From Clostridiales bacterium (lineage in GTDB: Bacteria; Bacillota; Clostridia; Christensenellales; Christensenellaceae): DNA of 6,233 bases. The stretch covers positions 1 through 6,233 of the forward strand of contig QAKS01000032.1 of the NCBI GenBank assembly GCA_003343685.1. Direction: 5' to 3'. Below the pieces are notes generated by a model, which had not been told where the DNA came from, did no database searches, and worked only from the letters and a program-made list of their open reading frames with translations. Both the position numbers and the translations under genes were made by a program. Shown in pieces: positions 1 to 5,371 of the stretch. Each line of letters starts with the position of its first letter. Position 1 is the stretch's first letter.

Positions 1-1301
1 CTTTCCTTTTTTAATGCGGTTTCTTCAATCTCCAGCTGCATGATCTTCCGCGAGATATCGTCCATTTCAGCAGGCATGGAGTTGAGCTCCGTCTTGATAA
101 GTGCGCAGGCCTCATCAACCAAGTCAATCGCCTTGTCGGGCAGGAAACGATCCGATATATATCGGTCTGACAGAGTGGCCGCTGCGATAAGCGCGCGATC
201 GTGGATTTTGACGCCGTGATAAACCTCGTAACGTTCTTTAAGGCCGCGGAGAATGGAGATTGTGTCTTCCACAGACGGTTCCTCTACCATGACCGGCTGG
301 AAGCGCCGCTCCAGCGCGGCGTCGTGTTCTATGTACTGGCGATACTCGTTGAGCGTGGTCGCGCCGATGCAGTGCAGTTCGCCCCGCGCCAGCAGGGGCT
401 TTAACAGATTGCCCGCATCCATAGAACCCTCGGTTTTACCTGCGCCTACGATGGTATGCAGCTCGTCGATAAACAGGATGATCTTGCCCTCGCTTTGCTT
501 CACCTCGTTCAGCACAGCCTTCAGTCGCTCTTCAAACTCCCCGCGGTATTTCGCGCCCGCAACAAGCGCCCCCATATCCAAAGAGAACAAAGTGCGACCC
601 TTCAGATTATCCGGCACGTCGCCGCGGACAATCCTGATGGCAAGACCTTCGGCAATAGCCGTTTTGCCGACGCCGGGTTCACCGATCAGGCAGGGATTGT
701 TTTTCGTCTTGCGGGACAGAATACGGATGACGTTTCTGATCTCATTGTCACGGCCGATCACGGGATCCAGCTTCTGCTCACGAGCCATCTCCACCAGATC
801 CTGACCGTATTTTTTCAGAACATCGTAGGAGCTCTCGGGATTTTCACTGGTGACGCGCTGATTGCCGCGAACCTCCTTTAAAGCGGTGAGAAAAGCCTGC
901 TTTGTAATTCCGCAGATTTTCAGCATCTCTTTTACGGCGCCGGAGGCTCCGTCAAACAGACCGAGCATCAGGTGTTCTACTGAAATATACTCGTCCTGAA
1001 AAGAGTGCGCTTCCTTTTCCGCATCGGCAAGGGCCTTTTCCAGATCGGGTGAAAGGTACATCTGCTGATTTCCGCCACTGACCTGCGGCATCCGCGCAAT
1101 TTCATCGTCCAGTCTGCGGGAGAGAGCGGAAATGTCGGCTCCTGCATTTGTAATAAGCTGGGGAATCAGACCGTCATTTTGGCTGATAAGGGCCTTCAGC
1201 AGATGCTCCTGTGTAAGCTGCTGATGTCCCATCGACTGTGCAATGGATTGGGCCGACTGGACGGCTTCTATGCTTTTTTGTGTATATTGATTGAAGTTCA
1301 T
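1..1301 (-). CDS. clpB: ATP-dependent chaperone ClpB, N-terminal part (cut by window edge)
   Basis: Hexameric AAA+ disaggregase of the cytosol that, with DnaK, threads proteins out of aggregates. Only the first 433 codons are in the window. Residues 1 to about 145 are the Clp N-domain (starts [17 protein letters not shown]). The first nucleotide-binding domain follows, with Walker A GEPGVGKT at 207-214 (K213) and Walker B ILFIDELH (D279, E280). The pore-loop sequence [13 protein letters not shown], a sensor-type GATT and the arginine fingers of ALERRFQ are also readable. These positions are offset by one from E. coli ClpB. The sequence ends in the first heptads of the middle coiled-coil domain, so the second ATPase domain is off the window. 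ATG at 1301 is preceded by AGGAGGG (1309-1315) seven bases away, which fixes the start. It lies 40 bases downstream of the RHH gene and is probably cotranscribed. No CIRCE or CtsR-type element was seen upstream. Identity is near certain; ClpC is less likely given the Walker and arginine-finger spacing and the start of a long M-domain. Confidence 0.97.
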   Translation of the reverse strand, partial: MNFNQYTQKSIEAVQSAQSIAQSMGHQQLTQEHLLKALISQNDGLIPQLITNAGADISALSRRLDDEIARMPQVSGGNQQMYLSPDLEKALADAEKEAHSFQDEYISVEHLMLGLFDGASGAVKEMLKICGITKQAFLTALKEVRGNQRVTSENPESSYDVLKKYGQDLVEMAREQKLDPVIGRDNEIRNVIRILSRKTKNNPCLIGEPGVGKTAIAEGLAIRIVRGDVPDNLKGRTLFSLDMGALVAGAKYRGEFEERLKAVLNEVKQSEGKIILFIDELHTIVGAGKTEGSMDAGNLLKPLLARGELHCIGATTLNEYRQYIEHDAALERRFQPVMVEEPSVEDTISILRGLKERYEVYHGVKIHDRALIAAATLSDRYISDRFLPDKAIDLVDEACALIKTELNSMPAEMDDISRKIMQLEIEETALKKE

Positions 1302-1341
1302 ATTGAATCCCTCCTCTTTTTCTGTTTTCTATTTTGCGGCG

Positions 1342-1998
1342 TCATACGATGACTGCCGAGCTTCTGAAGTAATCCCGATAGATTTTTTCTACGCAGGCTG
1401 TCGCCGCGTGAGGATCGTCCAGATTGTAAAAAAATGCCTTGAGCGAGTCGTCAAAGGACGATACATATCCGACGATTCCCTCTGTAATATCGTCTTCGCT
1501 CAGTTCGGAAGGATTTTTATCCGAACGAAGGATGAGGCGTTTGGAGAACTTTTCGCCGTCTATCATATAGTCGCTGTCGCCCGCGTAACTCGTCTCAATG
1601 CGCGTCCACAGCTTATAAAACTGCATCATATACAGCCGCAGACTGGTATTTTGCGTGCGCAGGCCTGCGCGCAGCTCACCTACGGCGTCCGTCATCGTCC
1701 GATAGAGCTCAATATTGTAATGGACGGTGGGGTTGTATTTAAACGCTAAAGCCGACCGAAGGCTGAACGTACTGCCGGAAGAGCGAAGCATGACCTGAAG
1801 CGCGTCACTGGGGGAAAAAAGTGAATCCAGCTTTTCCATCATTTCCTTAATGCGCATTTCAGGTGTGCGGTAGGAAAGATATTCCGCCAGTATATTATTG
1901 ATCATAACTGACCGATTCGTGCCGGCCTGACAGGCCATTCGGTCTATCAGGGAGACGACATCCTCCGACAGCATGAGAGAGTACATATTTTTTTTCAT
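1342..1998 (-). CDS. Ribbon-helix-helix domain protein of unknown role, upstream of clpB
   Basis: 218 residues, not recognised as a named family. Residues about 4-10 (NMYSLML) fit the beta-ribbon, 11-23 the first helix, and 27-43 (TNRSVMINNILAEYLSY) the second helix of a CopG/MetJ-type ribbon-helix-helix DNA-binding fold. The turn GTNRS is typical. Such proteins bind DNA as dimers, often cooperatively on repeated operators. Residues about 50-218 have no motif I know: mixed charged and aromatic segments, no membrane segment, no signal peptide and only two cysteines. This part may be a sensing or oligomerisation domain. ATG at 1998 has CCTCC on the plus strand at 2005-2009 (GGAGG on the coding strand), six bases away. 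The promoter region holds symmetric A+T-rich repeats that could be its own operator. With clpB 40 bases downstream, it could regulate its own transcript and thereby clpB. The fold assignment is fairly secure; the regulatory role is inference. Confidence 0.8.
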   Translation of the reverse strand: MKKNMYSLMLSEDVVSLIDRMACQAGTNRSVMINNILAEYLSYRTPEMRIKEMMEKLDSLFSPSDALQVMLRSSGSTFSLRSALAFKYNPTVHYNIELYRTMTDAVGELRAGLRTQNTSLRLYMMQFYKLWTRIETSYAGDSDYMIDGEKFSKRLILRSDKNPSELSEDDITEGIVGYVSSFDDSLKAFFYNLDDPHAATACVEKIYRDYFRSSAVIV

Positions 1999-2025
1999 AA
2001 AGCACCTCCAATTGGTTCTGTAATA

Positions 2026-2053
2026 ATTATACCACTGATTATATAAATTGCAA
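2026..2053 (-). promoter_or_regulatory. Sigma-A type promoter for the RHH gene and clpB
   Basis: Read leftwards, TTGCAA (2048-2053) is separated by 16 bases from a perfect TATAAT (2026-2031). Transcription would begin near 2019, giving a leader of about 20 bases that holds the GGAGG before ATG 1998. It is the best promoter seen for the leftward genes, and no separate promoter is visible in the 40-base gap before clpB. Confidence 0.7.
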
Positions 2054-2070
2054 TATGATTTATATAAATT
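2038..2070. promoter_or_regulatory. Symmetric repeat around the -35 box, candidate RHH operator
   Basis: TTATATAAAT (2039-2048) and ATTTATATAA (2058-2067) form a perfect 10-bp inverted repeat with a 9-base spacer. The same bases also give an 11-bp direct repeat, TTATATAAATT at 2039-2049 and 2060-2070, with a 21-base period (two helical turns). The second copy sits in a perfect 12-bp palindrome, ATTTATATAAAT (2058-2069). The arms flank and partly cover the -35 hexamer, so bound protein would block transcription. A+T-rich DNA gives such symmetry by chance more readily, so an operator function is inferred from spacing and position. Confidence 0.5.
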
Positions 2071-2302
2071 TTAGTGCAAAATTATGTCTAAATTATAAAT
2101 GTTGACGAATATTAGCATGGCACGGGATGCCCGGATCCATACAGCAAGCATGTATGAAACAGTAAAATTTTCTCTTTAAAAAGCAAAAAGGAGACTGCAA
2201 CAACGACGGAAGGAGAAAAGTGCACTTGCGTAAGAAAGCTAACAGCATGAGCAGCCGTAAAATGGTGGCAGAGAGGACTTAAAACGGAAGCCCGCGAGAC
2301 TT

Positions 2303-2318
2303 GCAATCTTTAGATTGC
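2303..2318. other. Small perfect hairpin, 6-bp stem
   Basis: GCAATC, loop TTTA, GATTGC. The stem could be extended outward by GAC (2298-2300) with GTC (2319-2321) across a two-base bulge. No T-run follows on either strand, so it is not a terminator. It may be one element of a larger folded RNA or repeat. Confidence 0.5.
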
Positions 2319-2381
2319 GTCAGACGAGCGTGTTTATGAAAGAGGGAGCAGACGAGCCGTTATGCGGAACAGAGCGACGAC

Positions 2382-2433
2382 AATGCCGTGGCGTTAAATT
2401 TCGCCGCCAGACGAAATGACAGCCACGGGCATT
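2382..2433. other. Extended stem-loop, possible structured RNA element
   Basis: AATGCC-GTGGC (2382-2392) pairs with GCCAC-G-GGCATT (2422-2433) over 11 bp with a single bulged G at 2427. Past an internal loop (GTTAA against GACA), ATTTCG (2398-2403) pairs with CGAAAT (2412-2417), closing an 8-base loop CCGCCAGA. That is 17 Watson-Crick pairs in 52 bases. No T-run follows on either strand, so a terminator is unlikely. It lies upstream of the predicted larC start site and so is probably not part of the larC leader. The function is unknown. Confidence 0.6.
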
Positions 2434-2460
2434 TAGAGGGGCGAGGCACATATGCGCCGG

Positions 2461-2489
2461 TTGTGAGCGAAGCAAATTTGTTGTATAAT
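2461..2489 (+). promoter_or_regulatory. Sigma-A type promoter of the larCEB operon
   Basis: TTGTGA (2461-2466), a 17-base spacer and a perfect TATAAT (2484-2489). The expected start is near 2496, about 42 bases before the larC ATG. This is the only good promoter seen for the rightward operon. Confidence 0.75.
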
Positions 2490-2496
2490 TATTGTA

Positions 2497-2510
2497 AGTG
2501 CGTCTGCACT
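2497..2510 (+). promoter_or_regulatory. Hairpin at the predicted 5' end of the larCEB mRNA
   Basis: AGTGC, loop GTCT, GCACT: a perfect 5-bp stem starting at the predicted first transcribed bases. It could protect the mRNA 5' end. As DNA, the 14-bp dyad just after the -10 box could instead be an operator for a repressor. It leaves the ribosome binding site AAAGGA (2523-2528) free. Neither function is demonstrated. Confidence 0.4.
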
Positions 2511-2537
2511 GCATGAGTTGAGAAAGGAAAACAGAAT

Positions 2538-3737
2538 ATGAAGACGTTATATATAGAATGCAAGGCGGGCGTTGCCGGAGATATGCTGATGGCGGCGCTT
2601 TGGGACATATGCGAAAAACAGCAGCAGTTTACCGAAAAGATGAACGGGCTGATGGAGGGGCTGCATGTCCGGCTGGATAAAAAACTATGCGGCGGCATAG
2701 AATGTGCGGCAGCCCATGTGACGATTCACGGAGTCAGTGAAGAGAGTGGAGGACACAGCCGTCAGCATGACGAACATCACGAGGGAGAACACGCGCATCA
2801 TCACCATCAGCATACATCGCTGGGACATATCAGGGATATCATCGACGGGCTGGACGTCTCCTGGCGCGTGAAGGAAAATGCCGCAAAGATCTATGACATG
2901 ATAGCGGCGGCAGAGAGCAGGGCACATGGCACAGAGGCGGAGCAGGTGCATTTCCATGAGGTAGGCGCACTCGACGCCGTAGCGGATATTGTAGGCGTTT
3001 GTTATCTGATGGAGTTGATTGCGCCTGAGCATGTCGTCGTGTCGCCTATCAATCTGGGAAACGGAACGGTTAAAACGGCTCATGGAGTTCTGCCGGTGCC
3101 GGCACCTGCTACAGCAGAGCTGGTGCGGGGAATTCCGTCGTACCTGAGCGATACGGATATGGAATTGTGTACGCCGACGGGAGCGGCGTTGGTTCGTTTT
3201 TTCGGCAATGAATTTGCCAAGACGCCCGATATGGTCATAGAAAAGACGGGCTATGGTGCGGGAACGCGGGATACGGGCGGCTTAAACTGCGTGCGCTGTT
3301 TTCTGGGGGAAAGCAGCGAGAAGGACAGGACGAGCGAAGCGGCCGAGTTATCGGCAAACGTAGACGATATGACGGCGGAGCAGCTGGGATATGCCTGCGG
3401 CAGGCTGATGGAGGAGGGCGCTTTGGACGTGTTTTTTACGCCCGTATACATGAAGAAAAACAGGCCGGCATATATGATTACGTGTCTGTGCCTGCCGGAA
3501 AAACAGGCGAAGTTTGCGCGGCTGATGCTGCGGTATACATCGACCTTCGGCGTCAGAGCGAGGCGGTGCGACCGCTATTGCATGGACGTCAGTTTTTTCC
3601 AAAGAAGGACAAAATACGGCACAATATGTGTTAAAAAGGGAAACGGCTATGGGATAGAAAAAGAAAAGCCGGAATTTGAGGACGTTGCCCGCCTGGCGGA
3701 TGAACACAAGGTGGCACCGTCGGAGATTATCAAATGA
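2538..3737 (+). CDS. larC: LarC, nickel insertion enzyme of nickel-pincer nucleotide synthesis
   Basis: CTP-dependent cyclometallase that inserts nickel into the dithio-pyridinium mononucleotide made by LarB and LarE, giving the nickel-pincer nucleotide cofactor of LarA-type enzymes. 399 residues, full length for the fused family. The N-terminus IECKAGVAGDMLMAAL (6-21) is the family signature. A histidine-rich loop at 73-97 has 11 histidines and probably binds nickel. Next come VHFHEVGALDAVADIVG (137-153), TAHGVLPVPAPATAEL (181-196) and ELCTPTGAALVR (210-221). The LarC2-type domain starts near 272 with ANVDDMTAEQ (274-283) and runs to the end; CTP binding is known there. In L. plantarum the two parts are joined by ribosomal frameshifting; here they are one open frame. 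ATG at 2538 follows AAAGGA (2523-2528). The stop overlaps the larE start as ATGA, implying coupled translation. Identity is very secure. Confidence 0.95.
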   Translation: MKTLYIECKAGVAGDMLMAALWDICEKQQQFTEKMNGLMEGLHVRLDKKLCGGIECAAAHVTIHGVSEESGGHSRQHDEHHEGEHAHHHHQHTSLGHIRDIIDGLDVSWRVKENAAKIYDMIAAAESRAHGTEAEQVHFHEVGALDAVADIVGVCYLMELIAPEHVVVSPINLGNGTVKTAHGVLPVPAPATAELVRGIPSYLSDTDMELCTPTGAALVRFFGNEFAKTPDMVIEKTGYGAGTRDTGGLNCVRCFLGESSEKDRTSEAAELSANVDDMTAEQLGYACGRLMEEGALDVFFTPVYMKKNRPAYMITCLCLPEKQAKFARLMLRYTSTFGVRARRCDRYCMDVSFFQRRTKYGTICVKKGNGYGIEKEKPEFEDVARLADEHKVAPSEIIK

Positions 3738-4498
3738 CGCCCGGGGATTATTTTGAGAGGATAGGGCGCGCGGCGCTCGCCTTTTCCGGCGGAACGGATT
3801 CGGCATATCTGTTGTATCTGGCGCTGGCAAATGGCTGTGACGCAGCGGCATATTATGTTAAAACGCAGTTTCAGCCGGAATTTGAACAAAGAGACGCCGA
3901 AGCTATGGCGGAAAAACTGGGTGTACGGCTGAGTGTGATAGATATGGACGTGCTGGACTCCTGTGAAGTGGCGGAGAACACGCCGAGCCGGTGTTACTTC
4001 TGCAAAAAGAGGATTATGGGAGCAATTCTGGCGCAGGCAAGAACGGACGGCTATGAGATCGTCATGGACGGAACGAACGCATCGGACGATGCAGAAGACA
4101 GGCCGGGCATGAAGGCGCTGGAAGAGATGAAAATCATTTCGCCTCTGCGGGAGCTGGGCTTGACGAAGCGGCAGATCAGGGAGCAATCAAAGGCGGCGGG
4201 GCTTTTTACGTGGAGCAAGCCCGCCTATGCCTGTCTTGCGACGCGCATACCCTTCGGCACTGAGATCACGGCAGAGCGGCTGCGCAAAATAGAGCAGGGA
4301 GAAGAGGCACTTTTCAAAATGGGTTTCAGCGATTTTCGGGTCAGGATGACGGCAGAGGGAAGTGCGAGAATTGAGGTGACGGGGAAACAGATGGAGCAGG
4401 TATTCCGAAAACGCAGCGCTGTTGTGCATGAATTGGGGAAGCTTTTTTGCGGCGTCTCCCTTTCGCTTGTTCCGAGGGAGGATACGGTAAATGGATGA
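3734..4498 (+). CDS. larE: LarE, ATP-dependent sulfur transferase of nickel-pincer nucleotide synthesis
   Basis: PP-loop enzyme that adenylylates the LarB product and converts its two carboxylates to thiocarboxylates. 254 residues, slightly shorter than L. plantarum LarE. The PP-loop is SGGTDS at 18-23. DGTNASDD (112-119) and SPLREL (136 on) are family motifs. SKPAYACLATRIPFG carries C167, placed like Cys176 of L. plantarum LarE, which there gives up its own sulfur. There is also a CYFC pair, C87 and C90, within SRCYFCKK. Three such cysteines recall the LarE of Thermotoga maritima, reported to hold a [4Fe-4S] cluster that could make the reaction catalytic instead of suicidal. That assignment rests on memory of the family, not on an alignment. 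The start at 3734 overlaps the larC stop by four bases, with GGAG at 3722-3725. The end overlaps larB by eight bases. Confidence 0.94.
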   Translation: MTPGDYFERIGRAALAFSGGTDSAYLLYLALANGCDAAAYYVKTQFQPEFEQRDAEAMAEKLGVRLSVIDMDVLDSCEVAENTPSRCYFCKKRIMGAILAQARTDGYEIVMDGTNASDDAEDRPGMKALEEMKIISPLRELGLTKRQIREQSKAAGLFTWSKPAYACLATRIPFGTEITAERLRKIEQGEEALFKMGFSDFRVRMTAEGSARIEVTGKQMEQVFRKRSAVVHELGKLFCGVSLSLVPREDTVNG

Positions 4499-5243
4499 AA
4501 GGACAATGCTGGAGCTGATGGAACGGGTAGCCCGGGGCGATGTCTCGCCGCAGGAGGCGGCGAAGCAGATCAAAATCGAGCCGTTTCAGGACCTCGGATA
4601 TGCAAAGGTAGATCATCACCGGACTGTACGGCAGGGAGCGGGCGAGGTTGTTTACGGTGCGGGAAAGACGCCGGAGCAAATCGCGGGGATTGCCCGTGCG
4701 CTTATGGAAGCAGGCCAGCAGAATATCATTATCACACGGATGTCTGCGGAGGCGGCGGAATATGTTTCGGGGACAGTGCCGCTGGAATACTGCGAAACGG
4801 CGCGGTTCGGGCTGGCAAACAGAAATGAGTGCACGGAACCGCAGGGGCTTGTCGTCATTGCTTCGGCGGGCACGAGCGACATGCCGGTTGCAGAGGAGGC
4901 GGCGCTGACGGCGAGCGCTCTCGGAAGCCGTGTGGAGAGGCTTTATGACGCGGGCGTCGCGGGAATACACAGGCTGTTTTCCGGTATAGACAAGTTGACA
5001 GAGGCCAAAGCTGTCGTAGCTGTGGCGGGCATGGAGGGGGCGCTGGCAAGCGTCGTCGGCGGACTGGTGGAGTGCCCGGTCATAGCAGTTCCGACAAGCG
5101 TGGGCTATGGAGCCAGCTTTGGGGGCATTGCGGCACTGCTGGCGATGCTCAACTCCTGCGCCAGCGGCGTGAGCGTCGTCAATATCGACAACGGCTTCGG
5201 AGCGGGATATCTGGCGCATATGATAAACAGGCAGTCTAAGTAA
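4491..5243 (+). CDS. larB: LarB, nicotinic acid adenine dinucleotide carboxylase/hydrolase
   Basis: First enzyme of nickel-pincer nucleotide synthesis. It carboxylates the pyridinium ring of NaAD at C5 and cleaves the phosphoanhydride, releasing AMP and giving the biscarboxylic mononucleotide used by LarE. 250 residues, the usual length. An N-terminal helical part (1 to about 60) precedes a PurE-like domain. Motifs are SAGTSDMPVAEEAA (125-138), YDAGVAGIHR (152-161), GMEGALASVVGGL (180-192), PTSVGYGA (201-208) and MLNSCASG followed by VVNIDNGFGAGY. C223 appears to match the L. plantarum cysteine (221) that adds to the pyridinium ring. E182 is likewise conserved. ATG at 4491 has GGAGG at 4477-4481 and overlaps the end of larE. 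It is the last gene of the operon; no clear terminator follows its stop at 5243. Confidence 0.95.
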   Translation: MDERTMLELMERVARGDVSPQEAAKQIKIEPFQDLGYAKVDHHRTVRQGAGEVVYGAGKTPEQIAGIARALMEAGQQNIIITRMSAEAAEYVSGTVPLEYCETARFGLANRNECTEPQGLVVIASAGTSDMPVAEEAALTASALGSRVERLYDAGVAGIHRLFSGIDKLTEAKAVVAVAGMEGALASVVGGLVECPVIAVPTSVGYGASFGGIAALLAMLNSCASGVSVVNIDNGFGAGYLAHMINRQSK

Positions 5244-5271
5244 AGCGGGCGGAGAACGGCAGGAATGGTAT

Positions 5272-5300
5272 TTGTAAAAACAGCTGTTTTATGTTAGTAT
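5272..5300 (+). promoter_or_regulatory. Candidate promoter for the GH25 gene
   Basis: TTGTAA (5272-5277), a 17-base spacer and TAGTAT (5295-5300), each four of six to consensus. Spacing is optimal. The start would fall near 5307, leaving a leader of about 65 bases. Readthrough from larCEB is also possible, because no terminator separates the genes. Confidence 0.45.
5277..5290. repeat. 14-bp perfect palindrome within the candidate promoter
   Basis: AAAACAGCTGTTTT, lying mostly in the spacer of the candidate promoter before the GH25 gene. It has no spare loop and a weak stem, so it is a poor terminator and a better candidate for a protein-binding dyad. A second perfect palindrome, ATGTATATACAT (5299-5310), follows at the -10 box and start region. 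A regulator for either is unknown. Confidence 0.4.
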
Positions 5301-5331
5301 GTATATACATGGTCTTTCGACAAAATACGCG

Positions 5332-5347
5332 GGCATATTGGTATGCC
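5332..5347 (+). other. Leader hairpin upstream of the GH25 gene
   Basis: GGCATA, loop TTGG, TATGCC: a perfect 6-bp stem in the predicted untranslated leader, eight bases before the ribosome binding site AAAGGAG (5355-5361). No T-run follows. It may affect mRNA stability or translation, or be incidental. Confidence 0.35.
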
Positions 5348-5371
5348 GGCGCACAAAGGAGATGAGACGGC

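Larger units (their letters stand above)
2100..2460. other. Gene-free intergenic stretch with hairpin-forming sequence
   Basis: About 360 bases between the divergent RHH and larC promoters. Open frames here are short and lack credible ribosome binding sites. Visible structure includes CATACA/TGTATG around a 7-base loop (2138-2156), GCAATC/GATTGC around a 4-base loop (2303-2318) and a long bulged hairpin (2382-2433). CAGACGA occurs three times (2321, 2349 and 2408), twice as CAGACGAGC. Base composition is distinct from the A+T-rich promoter zone next to it. It could hold a small structured RNA or be a dispersed intergenic repeat. I did not recognise a known riboswitch, tRNA, tmRNA, 6S or SRP RNA, and saw no rho-independent terminator or convincing promoter that would define a transcript. 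Confidence 0.45.

Noticed and set aside
201..881. Plus-strand open frames opposite clpB
   Set aside because: They mirror the ClpB ATPase domain, whose minus-strand translation has intact Walker A, Walker B and arginine fingers.
2010..2110. CIRCE or CtsR heat-shock operator upstream of the clpB unit
   Set aside because: I looked for the TTAGCACTC/GAGTGCTAA and GGTCAAA-type repeats and found neither. A short GTGCAAAA stretch is not enough.
2112..2306. 64-codon open frame on the minus strand, TTG start
   Set aside because: Weak start codon, no Shine-Dalgarno sequence and no recognisable domain. Probably chance.
2320..2514. 64-codon open frame on the minus strand through the intergenic block and larC promoter
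   Set aside because: No ribosome binding site before its ATG, it crosses the larC promoter, and its composition is explained by the hairpin-rich DNA. Not called as a gene.
2280..2537. Cobalamin, NiCo or molybdenum cofactor riboswitch before larC
   Set aside because: The conserved cores known to me for these classes are not recognisable, and the best promoter leaves only about 42 bases of leader.
3300..3360. Programmed frameshift site at the LarC1/LarC2 junction
   Set aside because: The reading frame is continuous across the junction, so no frameshift is needed to make full-length LarC.
3647..4186. Long minus-strand open frames opposite larC and larE (also 2685-3083, 3348-3851 and 4341-5219)
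   Set aside because: Shadows of strongly conserved genes on the other strand in high G+C codon context; no ribosome binding sites or domain signals.
5244..5371. Rho-independent terminator after larB
   Set aside because: The only symmetric elements are A+T-rich or lack a following T-run, so none fits a GC stem plus U-tract.
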